Source of the DNA: Janibacter terrae NBRC 107853
GTDB lineage: Bacteria; Actinomycetota; Actinomycetes; Actinomycetales; Dermatophilaceae
Length of the DNA: 64,000 nucleotides
Reading direction: 5' to 3'
Assembly: GCF_001591405.1 (NCBI RefSeq)
Contig: NZ_BCUV01000006.1
Location: forward strand, 124,001-188,000
The notes under the pieces are model-generated. The model ran no database searches, was not told the origin of the DNA, and was given only the letters and a program-made list of their open reading frames with translations. Each line of letters opens with the position of its first letter. The first letter of the stretch is position 1. The translations under genes were made by a program, and so were the position numbers. Below, piece by piece: positions 1 to 7,815 of the stretch.

Positions 1-78
1 CAGCGCCTCCTGCCGCGTGAAGATGCCGTCGGGCAGTGTCAGCAGCTGCGCGAAGGGGGTCTCGGTGACGTCGATCAT
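1..78 (-). CDS. N-terminal fragment of an unidentified protein, possibly an AbiEi/DUF559-type protein
   Basis: Only the first 26 residues lie in the window; the gene runs off the left edge. The ATG is at 76-78 on the minus strand, preceded by an AGGG-type ribosome binding site about 7 nt upstream. The visible peptide contains LTLPDGIFTRQEAL, which resembles the start of the winged-helix segment of AbiEi-type antitoxin or DUF559 proteins of actinobacteria (leading 'leucine, pro, gly, thr-arg-x-x-ala' pattern). That is a weak similarity from memory and the function is not established. One CGAAGGGGG motif falls inside it at 51-59. Confidence 0.35.
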   Translation of the reverse strand, partial: MIDVTETPFAQLLTLPDGIFTRQEAL

Positions 79-194
79 GGGCTCACCCTGATGTCGCCGA
101 CCAGGACCTGACCGGCCGGTCTTCGGGCTGGGGACAGTCGCCGCTCGCAGTGCCCGGATGTGGATCGAGCGACGCAGCTGTGCCTCAGCAAGAG

Positions 195-267
195 AAACCT
201 CGCCTTCGCAAGAGTTTCAAACTCTTGCGAAGGCGAGGTTTATCGGGTGACCCGAGAATCCTGGGGC
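195..267 (+). repeat. 47-bp perfect palindrome plus conserved tail, copy 1
   Basis: Two 23-bp arms (195-217 and 219-241) are exact reverse complements around a single base at 218. The arm starts AAACCTCGCCTTCGCAAGAG. The arms are followed by a tail (242-267) that contains a small inverted repeat TCGGGTGACCCGA and then GAATC-TGGGGC. The same unit recurs at 16070-16142 on the opposite strand with only one or two differences in the tail. It sits between the end of hemQ and the start of the leftmost gene. It could act as a terminator for hemQ, but the conserved tail argues for a dispersed repeat (REP/MITE-like). Confidence 0.85.
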
Positions 268-283
268 AGGTGGGGCGCCCCCC

Positions 284-1003
284 TCAGCGCAAGCCACCCA
301 CCAGCGCCGAGACGCTCACCCGCGGGCCGGTGAAGAAGGGGATCTCCTCGCGCACGTGCAGGCGGGCCTTGGAGGCGCGCAGCTCGCGCATCAGGTCGAC
401 GATGCGGTGCAGCTCGTCGGCCTCGAAGGCAAGGATCCACTCGTAGTCGCCGAGGGCGAAGGCGGGGATGGTGTTGGCACGCACGTCCGGGAAGTCCTTG
501 GCCATCGCGCCGTGCTCGGCGAGCATGAAGCGGCGGTCCTTGTCGTCGAGGACGTACCAGTCGTAGGAGCGCACGAAGGGGTAGACGCACACGTAGTCGC
601 GCGGCTCCTCGCCGGCCATGAAGGCCGGGACGTGGCTGCGGTTGAACTCGGCCTGGCGGTGCACGGCCGCGTTGGACCACACCGGCTCGAGGTGGGCGCC
701 GAGCTCGGTGCGCAGCAGCCGCTTGTACGCGTCCTGGAGCAGCTCGATCTCGTCGGCGTGCCACCAGACCAGCAGGTCGGCGTCGGCGCGCAGGCCACCC
801 ACGTCGTAGACGCCGCGGATGCGCACGCCGCCGTCGGTCACCTCGGCGAAGAGGGCCTCGACCTCCTGCACGAGCGCATCCCGGTCGGTGTCGCCGAGCG
901 GGGTGGTGAGCGCGAAGGCGGAGAACATCGCGTAGTGGATGCTGCTGTTGATCGCCTCGAGCTGCTCGCGGGTGGGCTTCTCGGGTGCGGGCCGGGTGGT
1001 CAT
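284..1003 (-). CDS. hemQ: Coproheme decarboxylase HemQ (chlorite dismutase-like)
   Basis: A 239-residue protein of the chlorite dismutase-like family that, in actinobacteria and firmicutes, decarboxylates two propionates of coproheme to make protoheme, the last step of the coproporphyrin-dependent pathway; it acts in the cytoplasm. Seen in the sequence: [10 protein letters not shown] at 141-150, which carries the catalytic tyrosine region, and [10 protein letters not shown] at 161-170, whose His164 fits the proximal heme ligand. The length is normal for the family. The ATG at 1003 overlaps the hemY stop by four bases (ATGA), so it is translationally coupled to hemY. The other heme genes in the window (hemE, hemH) fit the same route. 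Confidence 0.95.
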   Translation of the reverse strand: MTTRPAPEKPTREQLEAINSSIHYAMFSAFALTTPLGDTDRDALVQEVEALFAEVTDGGVRIRGVYDVGGLRADADLLVWWHADEIELLQDAYKRLLRTELGAHLEPVWSNAAVHRQAEFNRSHVPAFMAGEEPRDYVCVYPFVRSYDWYVLDDKDRRFMLAEHGAMAKDFPDVRANTIPAFALGDYEWILAFEADELHRIVDLMRELRASKARLHVREEIPFFTGPRVSVSALVGGLR

Positions 1004-2415
1004 GCGGACTCCTGTCGGGTGGTGGACGAAGGGGGCAGTGCGTCGAGGACCGTGGTGGCGGTCGCGGCTGCGCCGGCGAGGACGGCGCCGATGCCGACGC
1101 CGTCGTAGGCGGCACCGGCGACCTCGAGCCCGGGCAGGGCGGCGACGGCGGCGCGCACTGCGGCGACCCGGTCAGTGTGCCCGAGGTCGTACTGCGGCAG
1201 CCCGCCGCCCCAGCGCTGCACGTGGACGTCGACGGGCTCGGGCAGGGGTGCGCCGACGGCCGCGCCGATCTCGGTCAGGGCGATCGCGGTCAGCTCGTCG
1301 TCGTCGCGCTGCAGCGCGGCGACGTCGCCGGCCCGGCCGGCTGAGGCGCGCAGGAGGAGGACGTCCTCGCTCGCCTCGCCGACCCATGCCCACTTGGTCG
1401 CGGCGAAGGTGCTGGCCTTGATGGTGCGCCCGTCGACGGCCGGCACGAGGAACCCGCTCCCCGGCAGGTCGGGGGCGCCGGCGCGCGGCAGCGCGAAGGT
1501 CATGACCGCCATCGACGCGTACTCGATCCCTGCGAGCGCAGCGGCGGCTGCCGGGGCGTGGTCGGTGAGCAGGCGGGCCGTCGGGGCGGCCGGCACGGCG
1601 AGGACGACGGCGTCGGCGTCATGGACCACGGGGGCCTTGGTCGCGCCGGCGACGACCTGCCAGCCGGTGCTCGTGCGGCGGATGCGGCGCACGAGGGCAC
1701 CGCTGTCGATCCGCCCACCGGCGTCGGTGACGCTGCGTGCCAGGGCGTCCGCGAGCGTGCCGATGCCCCCGACGAGTCCCATCACGCGCGGGCGCGGGGG
1801 TGCGTCGGCGGGTGGGAGCAGCGACGCGACGGCCTCGGGCATCGCCAGCCCCTCACTCATCGCGGCCCACAGCACCGGCATGGTCGCGCGCAGGGAGAGC
1901 CGGTCGACCCGGCCGGCGTAGACGCCCCCGAGGAGCGGCTCGACGACCCGGTCGACGACCGCCCGGCCGTACACGGCGCCCACGGACGCGGCGACGCTCA
2001 CGTCGTCGGCGTCGAGGACGAAGGGAGCCGGTCGCGCGGCGCGGGCGACCTCCCCTTCGTCGAGCAGGCCGGCGAGATCCGTCTCCGGGCCGGGGACGCC
2101 GAGGAAGCTGCGGCCGGGCACGGCGTGCCGCGCGCCACGCGACCAGATGGCGGCGGGGACGGGCTCGGGGTGCACGACCCGGTCGGCGAGACCGAGGTCG
2201 GCGAAGAGGGCGCGCGCGGCGGCGCTCGAGGCCACGACCGACTCGGCACCGACGTCGACGAGCACTCCCCCGACCTCCGCCCGACGGACCTTGCCGCCGG
2301 GGCGGTCGCCCCCGTCGAGGAGGGTGAGCTCGAGGTCGGGTCGCGCCCACAGGAGGTGGTGGGCCGTGGCCAGCCCGGCGAGGCCCCCACCGACGACGAC
2401 GACACGCGAACCCAT
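1000..2415 (-). CDS. hemY: Coproporphyrinogen III / protoporphyrinogen oxidase HemY
   Basis: A 471-residue FAD-dependent oxidase. The N-terminus shows the dinucleotide-binding signature [10 protein letters not shown] (residues 5-14), followed by [17 protein letters not shown] typical of the HemY family, and the C-terminal [11 protein letters not shown] segment. In organisms that also carry HemQ the enzyme usually oxidises coproporphyrinogen III to coproporphyrin III. It heads a two-gene operon with hemQ, which starts inside its stop codon. I start it at the ATG at 2415 because the Rossmann strand begins immediately after; the longer open frame upstream is antisense to other genes. One CGAAGGGGG motif lies near its 3' end (1027-1035). 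Confidence 0.93.
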   Translation of the reverse strand: MGSRVVVVGGGLAGLATAHHLLWARPDLELTLLDGGDRPGGKVRRAEVGGVLVDVGAESVVASSAAARALFADLGLADRVVHPEPVPAAIWSRGARHAVPGRSFLGVPGPETDLAGLLDEGEVARAARPAPFVLDADDVSVAASVGAVYGRAVVDRVVEPLLGGVYAGRVDRLSLRATMPVLWAAMSEGLAMPEAVASLLPPADAPPRPRVMGLVGGIGTLADALARSVTDAGGRIDSGALVRRIRRTSTGWQVVAGATKAPVVHDADAVVLAVPAAPTARLLTDHAPAAAAALAGIEYASMAVMTFALPRAGAPDLPGSGFLVPAVDGRTIKASTFAATKWAWVGEASEDVLLLRASAGRAGDVAALQRDDDELTAIALTEIGAAVGAPLPEPVDVHVQRWGGGLPQYDLGHTDRVAAVRAAVAALPGLEVAGAAYDGVGIGAVLAGAAATATTVLDALPPSSTTRQESA

Positions 2416-2523
2416 GCCCCGAGTCTCCCACCCGCGCAGATGGAACCGATCGGTGCCCTCGTCGCGTCTGAGGCACGAGACGGTCGGGACCGCCCGACCG
2501 CGCCAGCAGCAGGGGGCAGCACG

Positions 2524-3423
2524 ATGAGGACCACGCAGACGAGGACCTGGGCGGCACTCGTGGCGGCGGGCGGGATCGCCCTCGCCGGCTGCAGCGCCGG
2601 CGGCTCCGAGGGCGGCGACGCCGTCGGGCCGGAGAGTGGGGCGAGCGCGGCGTCGGACTCCGCAGCCGGGTCGGGCGAGGCCGCGAAGGACGTCAGGAAC
2701 GCCGGCAGCTACAAGGCCCCGAGCAACGCCCACGTCGCGCGGACGGCCCGCATGTCGATCACCGTCGAGGACGTCGAGCAGGCCAGCGCCAAGGTGCGTT
2801 CGGCGGCGAGCGAGGTCGAGGGCTACGTCTCGTCCGAGGACTCGCGGGCCGCGACCGACGAAGGGGGCCGCGCCTGGGCCGAGATCACCGTCACCGTGCC
2901 CGTCGCCGAGCTGGACGCGACGATGACGACGCTCGCCGACGTCGGCCACGTCACGCAGCGCACGAGCACGGCCGAGGACCTCAGCTCGCAGTACACGGAC
3001 ACGTCCTCGCGGGTGCGGACCCTCACGCGGTCGGTCGAGCGCCTGCGCAAGCTCATCGCCTCCACCGAGGACCTGAGCCAGATCGTCACGCTCGAGGACG
3101 AGCTGTCCACGCGCGAGGCGGACCTCGAGTCGATGGTCAGCCAGCGCACGGCCCTGGAGCGGCGGACGACGACGGCCCCCGTGACGGTGAGCCTGTCGAC
3201 CGAGCCGCCTCCTGCGGACGGACCGGCCGAGGACGAGACCGGCTTCGGCGCCGGCCTGCAGGACGGCTGGCGGGCCTTCACCTCGGCGCTCGAGGTGGGC
3301 GCGACCGTGCTGGGCGCGGTGACCCCCTTCGCCGTGACCGGCCTGGTGCTCGGCGGCCCGCTCGTGTGGTGGCTGCGTCGCCGCGCCCGCCGGCCGGGAC
3401 TGACGGGGACTACCGCGCGCTGA
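2524..3423 (+). CDS. DUF4349 domain-containing lipoprotein
   Basis: A 299-residue predicted lipoprotein. A short signal peptide ends in the lipobox LAGC with Cys23 as the lipidation site. A low-complexity Ser/Gly/Ala linker follows, then the DUF4349 body, which includes a coiled-coil-like region (about 155-215, rich in Leu, Arg and Glu) and beta strands. The C-terminus has one hydrophobic segment ([20 protein letters not shown]) followed by a positively charged WWLRRRARR tail, so both ends are likely membrane-attached. Function of the family is unknown. It is divergent from hemY, with a 108-bp gap, and its last 14 bases overlap the end of hemE on the other strand. RBS AGGGGG precedes the ATG. 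Confidence 0.9.
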   Translation: MRTTQTRTWAALVAAGGIALAGCSAGGSEGGDAVGPESGASAASDSAAGSGEAAKDVRNAGSYKAPSNAHVARTARMSITVEDVEQASAKVRSAASEVEGYVSSEDSRAATDEGGRAWAEITVTVPVAELDATMTTLADVGHVTQRTSTAEDLSSQYTDTSSRVRTLTRSVERLRKLIASTEDLSQIVTLEDELSTREADLESMVSQRTALERRTTTAPVTVSLSTEPPPADGPAEDETGFGAGLQDGWRAFTSALEVGATVLGAVTPFAVTGLVLGGPLVWWLRRRARRPGLTGTTAR

Positions 3424-4453
3424 CGTCGTGCACGAGCTCGACGACGCGGGTGAGGACCACCGGGTCGGTGTCGGGCAGGACCCCGTGGCCGAGGTTGAAG
3501 ATGTGACCGGGTGCGGCGCGGCCCTCCTGCAGGATGCGCCGCACCTCGCGCTCGACGACCTCCCAGGGGGCGAAGAGCAGCGCCGGGTCGAGGTTGCCCT
3601 GGACCGGGTGGGTGCTGCCGACCCGCTCGATGGCCTCGGCGAGGTTGACGCGGTAGTCGACACCGATGACCTCGGTCCCGGCGCCGGCCATGTCGGGGAG
3701 CAGCTCACCGGTCCCCACGCCGAAGTGGATGCGCGGCACACCCGAGTCGGCGAGGGCGGCGAGCGTGGCGCGGCTGTGCGGTAGGACGTACCTGCGGTAG
3801 TCGGCCTTGGACAAGAACCCGGCCCAGCTGTCGAAGAGCTGGATCGCGCTGGCGCCGGCCTCGACCTGCACCTGGAGGAAGGCGGTCGAGATCTGGGTCA
3901 GGCGCTCGCACAGGTCGTTCCACAGCTGCGGGTCCCCGTGCATGAGCGACTTGGTCAGCTCGTGGTTCTTGCTCGGCCCGCCCTCGATCAGGTACGAGGC
4001 GAGGGTGAAGGGCGCCCCGGCGAAACCGATGAGCGGCGTCGGACCGAGCTCGAGGACGATCCGCCGGACGGACTCGGTGATGTCCGGGATCATCTCCGGC
4101 GTCAGCTCGGGGATGCGGTCGAGGTCGGCGCGGGACTCGAAGGGCTGGTCGAGTACCGGCCCGACCCCCGGCTCGATGTCGATGGCGATGCCCGTGGCCT
4201 CGAGCGGCACGACGATGTCGGAGAAGAAGATCGCCGCGTCGACACGGTGCCGGCGGACCGGCTGCAGGGTGATCTCGGTGACGAGGTCGGGGGTGCGGCA
4301 GGCCTGAAGCATGTCCGTCCCGCGACGGATCTCCCGGTACTCGGGCAGCGACCGCCCGGCCTGGCGCATGAACCACACCGGCGTGTGGGGCACGGACTCG
4401 CCACGCGCCGCGCGGACGAGGGGGCTGTCGGAGGGCGAGGCAGTGGTGGTCAC
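3410..4453 (-). CDS. hemE: Uroporphyrinogen decarboxylase HemE
   Basis: Converts uroporphyrinogen III to coproporphyrinogen III in the cytoplasm, feeding HemY, HemH and HemQ. The 347-residue protein shows the family signature [10 protein letters not shown] at 25-34, the catalytic Asp79 in FFSDIVVP, and the second signature [12 protein letters not shown] at 143-154. The start is a GTG at 4453, chosen because GGAGG lies about 9 nt upstream and the family normally begins a little before the [10 protein letters not shown] block. It converges with the DUF4349 gene, overlapping its 3' end by 14 bp. Its 5' region contains the CGAAGGGGG inverted pair at 4481-4506. Confidence 0.95.
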   Translation of the reverse strand: MTTTASPSDSPLVRAARGESVPHTPVWFMRQAGRSLPEYREIRRGTDMLQACRTPDLVTEITLQPVRRHRVDAAIFFSDIVVPLEATGIAIDIEPGVGPVLDQPFESRADLDRIPELTPEMIPDITESVRRIVLELGPTPLIGFAGAPFTLASYLIEGGPSKNHELTKSLMHGDPQLWNDLCERLTQISTAFLQVQVEAGASAIQLFDSWAGFLSKADYRRYVLPHSRATLAALADSGVPRIHFGVGTGELLPDMAGAGTEVIGVDYRVNLAEAIERVGSTHPVQGNLDPALLFAPWEVVEREVRRILQEGRAAPGHIFNLGHGVLPDTDPVVLTRVVELVHDVSAR

Positions 4454-4480
4454 GCTCGCATCCTCCCACGGTGACCGCAG

Positions 4481-4506
4481 GACGAAGGGGGGTCTCCCCC
4501 TTCGTC
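4481..4506. repeat. Inverted pair of the CGAAGGGGG motif between divergent genes
   Basis: GACGAAGGGGG at 4481-4491 faces its exact reverse complement at 4496-4506 across a 4-nt loop, giving an 11-bp perfect stem. Such hairpins elsewhere in the window follow genes and look like terminators, but this one lies between divergent start codons (hemE at 4453, DUF3000 gene at 4564), where a terminator makes little sense. It is the clearest sign that the motif is a repeat in its own right. Confidence 0.85.
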
Positions 4507-4551
4507 GCCGCCCCTCGGCGTGCCCTCCCGCGCGAACGGCCCCGCGCGACC

Positions 4552-4557
4552 TAGTCT
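4552..4557 (+). promoter_or_regulatory. -10 box of a probable leaderless promoter (DUF3000 gene)
   Basis: TAGTCT lies exactly 6 nt before the GTG at 4564, with no Shine-Dalgarno sequence. In actinobacteria a TAnnnT box at this distance puts the transcript start on the start codon. Confidence 0.6.
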
Positions 4558-4563
4558 CACGAG

Positions 4564-5145
4564 GTGGCCACCCGAGAGATCTCCGACGCACCGTCGCCGG
4601 ACTTCGCCCGCGCACTGCGGAGCCTGCACGAGACCCGCCTGCGCCCCGAGGTCCGCCTCACCGAGGTGCCCGCGCCGACCCGGCTCGCCCCCGACGCCGT
4701 CGCGATGACCGCCGACATCGTCGACTCCGAGGACGGCGAGGACCTCGCGACCGGACGCTTCGTCCTGCTGCACGACCCGGCGGAGCCCGAGCCCTGGGGC
4801 GGTCCGTGGCGGGTCGTGACCTTCGCCCGGGCCGAGCTCGAGGCCGAGGTCGCCGGTGACCCGATGCTCGGTGCCGTCGGCTGGTCCTGGCTCACCGACG
4901 CGCTCGAGGCGCACGGGGTCGGCGACGCCAACCTCGCGGGCACCGTCACGCACGTCGTGTCGGAGTCCTTCGGCGACCTGGAGGACCGGGAGGTCGGCGT
5001 CGAGATGGAGATCCGTGCGTCGTGGAGTCCCGCCGACGCCTCCGTCGGCACCCACCTGCTCGCCTGGATCGACATGCTCGCCACCGTCGGGGGCCTGCCG
5101 CCCCTGCCGCCCGGAGTGGTGGCCCTCCCGGGGCGGCGTCGTTGA
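4564..5145 (+). CDS. DUF3000 domain-containing protein
   Basis: A 193-residue protein of the actinobacterial DUF3000 family, no known function. Visible features: an acidic N-terminal half, the segment [13 protein letters not shown] and a hydrophobic C-terminal segment [20 protein letters not shown] that is typical of the family. It is cytoplasmic as far as the sequence shows. It starts at a GTG preceded by TAGTCT at 6 nt, so it is probably translated from a leaderless mRNA. Its stop codon overlaps the TTG start of the RNase D-like gene (TTGA), and this DUF3000-RNase D pairing is common in actinobacteria, which suggests the two work together or at least share expression. Confidence 0.88.
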   Translation: MATREISDAPSPDFARALRSLHETRLRPEVRLTEVPAPTRLAPDAVAMTADIVDSEDGEDLATGRFVLLHDPAEPEPWGGPWRVVTFARAELEAEVAGDPMLGAVGWSWLTDALEAHGVGDANLAGTVTHVVSESFGDLEDREVGVEMEIRASWSPADASVGTHLLAWIDMLATVGGLPPLPPGVVALPGRRR

Positions 5146-6374
5146 GCCAGCCGCCCGCACCGGACGGGAGCTCCGCCGAGGAGGCCCCGCTCCCCGTCCT
5201 CACCGCCCCCGCCGACGGGGTGCCGCCGGTCATCACCTCCGAGTCCGAGCTCGACGACTGCGCAGCGGCGATCGCCTCGGGCACCGGCCCGGTGGCCCTC
5301 GACGCCGAGCGCGCCTCCGGCTACCGCTACGGCCAGAGCGCCTACCTCGTCCAGGTGCGCCGTGACGGCGCCGGCACCTGGCTCATCGACCCGGTGACGC
5401 TGCCCGACCTCGACCCCCTCGACCGGGCCATCGGCACCGGCGAGTGGATCCTGCACGCGGCCACCCAGGACCTGCCCTGCCTGCAGGACCTCGGCCTGTC
5501 GCCCCGCCAGATCTTCGACACCGAGCTCGGCGCCCGGCTCCTCGGGCTGCCCCGGGTGGGCCTGTCCGCCGTCATCGAGCACTACCTCGGGATCAGCCTG
5601 GCCAAGGAGCACTCGGCCGTCGACTGGTCGACGCGTCCGCTGCCCGAGCCGTGGCTGCGCTACGCCGCCCTCGACGTCGAGGTCCTCACCGAGCTGCGCA
5701 ACCTCATGGGGATCGACCTGGCCGCGCAGGGCAAGAGTGAGTGGGCTCGCCAGGAGTTCGAGGCGCTGCTCGCCTGGCGGCCGGCCGTCAAGGAGGACCC
5801 GTGGCGCCGCACCTCGGGTCTGCACAAGATCCGTCAGCCCCGGGTCCTCGCGACCGTGCGCGAGCTCTGGTACGAGCGTGACCGCATCGCCCGGGACCGC
5901 GACACCTCTCCCGGCCGCGTCATCCCCGACACCTCCCTCGTCGACATCGCGCTGGCCAACCCGCAGTCCGCGAGCGACCTGCCACGGGGCCACCGCGCGA
6001 TCCAGCGCAGCCAGCGCGCCTGGCTCGACGCGGTCCAGCGCGCCCGCAACCTCGGCGACGACGAGCTGCCCGCACCCTCGCTGAAGTCGGACGGCCCCCC
6101 ACCGCAACGCTCGTGGGCCAACCGTGACCCGATCGCGGCCGAGCGGCTGACGACGACGCGCGAGAGCCTCGGCGCCTTCGCCGAGGAGCACACGATCCCG
6201 ATCGAGAACGTCTGCTCGCCCGACCCGCTCCGCCGGGTCATCTGGTCGCCGCCTGCCGAGCGCAGTCCCGAGGCCTTCGCCTCCGCGCTCGCCGACCTCG
6301 GCGTGCGCCCCTGGCAGCGCGAGATCGTCGCGCCGATGATCGCCGACGCCTTCGCCGCCCACCCCGACGCCTGA
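5142..6374 (+). CDS. Ribonuclease D-like 3'-5' exonuclease with HRDC domain
   Basis: A 410-residue DEDDy exonuclease, expected to trim RNA 3' ends. The three exonuclease motifs are visible: LDAE with Asp54 and Glu56 (Exo I), HAATQDLPCL with Asp110 (Exo II) and YAALD with Tyr174 and Asp178 (Exo III). An HRDC nucleic-acid-binding domain follows at about 215-300, and a second alpha-helical region reaches the C-terminus. The TTG at 5142 overlaps the stop of the DUF3000 gene (TTGA) and is the only sensible start before the conserved domain; the longer open frame upstream simply reads through the DUF3000 gene. RNase D of this type is typically 400-430 residues in actinobacteria. Confidence 0.9.
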   Translation: MSQPPAPDGSSAEEAPLPVLTAPADGVPPVITSESELDDCAAAIASGTGPVALDAERASGYRYGQSAYLVQVRRDGAGTWLIDPVTLPDLDPLDRAIGTGEWILHAATQDLPCLQDLGLSPRQIFDTELGARLLGLPRVGLSAVIEHYLGISLAKEHSAVDWSTRPLPEPWLRYAALDVEVLTELRNLMGIDLAAQGKSEWARQEFEALLAWRPAVKEDPWRRTSGLHKIRQPRVLATVRELWYERDRIARDRDTSPGRVIPDTSLVDIALANPQSASDLPRGHRAIQRSQRAWLDAVQRARNLGDDELPAPSLKSDGPPPQRSWANRDPIAAERLTTTRESLGAFAEEHTIPIENVCSPDPLRRVIWSPPAERSPEAFASALADLGVRPWQREIVAPMIADAFAAHPDA

Positions 6375-6396
6375 CCTGCGCGTCTGGTGCGACCGT

Positions 6397-6431
6397 CCCT
6401 TCGAGACGGTTGCTGCGCAACCTCCTCAGGG
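6397..6431 (+). repeat. REP-like element, copy A (CCTTCGAGACG family)
   Basis: The element reads CCCTTCGAGACGGTTGCTGC and continues GCAACCTCCTCAGGG. Its core GGTTGCTGCGCAACC is a near-perfect palindrome, so it can form a small hairpin. Related copies lie at 9889-9912 (half element), 11606-11645 and 11646-11685. It is immediately downstream of the RNase D-like gene. It is followed by degenerate 30-bp direct repeats carrying ACGTGTCTGCCCGG (6432-6461 and 6462-6491). Confidence 0.7.
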
Positions 6432-6545
6432 AACGTGTCTGCCCGGTTGCTGCCTCAGGAGGACGTGTCTGCCCGGCCGCTCCCTCCAGGACGTGGCTGT
6501 CTGCCCGCCTGTGGGACGCGTCACTGCACGAGCTGATGGCAGATA

Positions 6546-6559
6546 AGCAAGCGCTTAGT
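6546..6559. promoter_or_regulatory. TetR-type (KstR2-like) operator candidate upstream of fadA
   Basis: AGCAAGCGCTTAGT matches the published mycobacterial KstR2 operator pattern AnCAAGnnCTTGnT at all fixed positions except one (A for G). It directly abuts a possible -10 box TAGCCT at 6559-6564, about 30 nt upstream of the fadA GTG. This geometry would let a TetR-family repressor block the promoter. The actual regulator is not in the window and cannot be named. Confidence 0.5.
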
Positions 6560-6597
6560 AGCCTGAGGCCACCTGCACCACGACAGAGAGGCCAACC

Positions 6598-7815
6598 GTG
6601 CCCCGCACTTCTCGTGAGGTCGTCTTCGTCGACGGCGTCCGCACACCGTTCGGCAAGGCCGGGGACAAGGGCATGTACGCCCAGACCCGCGCCGACGACC
6701 TCGTCATCAACTGCATCCGAGAGCTCATGCGGCGCCACCCGCAGCTGCCGCCCGAGCGCGTGGAGGAGGTCGCGATCGCCGCGACCACCCAGATCGGGGA
6801 CCAGGGCCTCACCCTCGGTCGCATGGCCGCGCTGCTGTCGGGCCTGCCCACCACGACCCCCGGTTACTCGATCGACCGCATGTGCGCGGGCGCGATGACC
6901 GCGGTGACCAATGTCGCTGGCGCGATCTCCTTCGGGTCCATCGACATCGCCGTGGCCGGGGGCGTCGAGCACATGGGCCGTCACCCCATGGGCGAGGGCG
7001 TCGACCCCAACCCGCGTGTCGTCGCCGAGAAGCTCGTCGACCCGTCCGCCCTCGTCATGGGCAAGACGGCCGAGAACCTGCACGACCGCTACCCGAGCCT
7101 CACCAAGGAGCGCTCGGACAAGTTCGCCGTCAACAGCCAGCGCAAGCTCGCCCGGGCCTACGAGGACGGCAGGATCCAGCCCGACCTCGTGCCGACCGCG
7201 ACCCGCAACGCAGACAAGGGCTGGGGCCTGGCCACGACGGACGAGCCCCCGCGCCCCCAGACGACGCTCGAGTCGCTCGCCGGTCTCAAGACCCCCTTCC
7301 GCCCCCACGGCAACGTGACCGCGGGCAACGCCGCCGGGCTCAACGACGGCGCGACCGCGTGCCTCCTCGCCGCGGAGGACGCGGCCCACGAGCTGGGTCT
7401 GCCGATCGGCATGCGCCTCGTCGAGTTCGCCTTCGTCGGCGTCGAGCCGGAGGTCATGGGGTACGGCCCCGTCCCCGCCGCGGAGAAGGCCCTGGCCAAG
7501 GCCGGCCTGGGCATCGACGACATCGGCCTCTTCGAGCTCAACGAGGCCTTCGCCGTGCAGGTGCTCGCCTTCCTCGAGCACTTCGGCATCGACGACGACT
7601 CCGACAAGGTCAACCGCTACGGCGGCGCGATCGCGACCGGTCACCCGCTCGCCTCCTCCGGCGTGCGCCTGATGACCCAGCTCGCCCGGCAGTTCACGGA
7701 GGACCCGAGCGTCCGCTACGGCATGACCGCCATGTGCATCGGCATCGGCATGGGCGGCGCCGTCATCTGGGAGAACCCGCACCACGCCGACTACGGCAAG
7801 GAGGACCGAGCATGA
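6598..7815 (+). CDS. fadA: Acetyl-CoA acyltransferase (3-ketoacyl-CoA thiolase) FadA
   Basis: A 405-residue thiolase that cleaves 3-ketoacyl-CoA with CoA to release acetyl-CoA, the last step of beta-oxidation. The nucleophilic Cys96 is in SIDRMCAGAM, His349 in ATGHPLASSG, and Cys380 in MCIGIGMGG; NEAFAVQ is also present. Length is normal. The start is a GTG at 6598 with a purine-rich GAGAGG upstream. Its stop overlaps the fadB ATG by four bases (ATGA), so the two subunits are coupled and probably form the alpha2-beta2 trifunctional-like complex. A TetR-type operator candidate lies upstream. Confidence 0.94.
   Translation: MPRTSREVVFVDGVRTPFGKAGDKGMYAQTRADDLVINCIRELMRRHPQLPPERVEEVAIAATTQIGDQGLTLGRMAALLSGLPTTTPGYSIDRMCAGAMTAVTNVAGAISFGSIDIAVAGGVEHMGRHPMGEGVDPNPRVVAEKLVDPSALVMGKTAENLHDRYPSLTKERSDKFAVNSQRKLARAYEDGRIQPDLVPTATRNADKGWGLATTDEPPRPQTTLESLAGLKTPFRPHGNVTAGNAAGLNDGATACLLAAEDAAHELGLPIGMRLVEFAFVGVEPEVMGYGPVPAAEKALAKAGLGIDDIGLFELNEAFAVQVLAFLEHFGIDDDSDKVNRYGGAIATGHPLASSGVRLMTQLARQFTEDPSVRYGMTAMCIGIGMGGAVIWENPHHADYGKEDRA

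Noticed and set aside
6432-6491. Degenerate 30-bp repeats after the RNase D-like gene as a regulatory array
   Set aside because: Only about two imperfect copies, with no clear palindrome or link to the fadA promoter; recorded only in the notes on the adjacent REP element.
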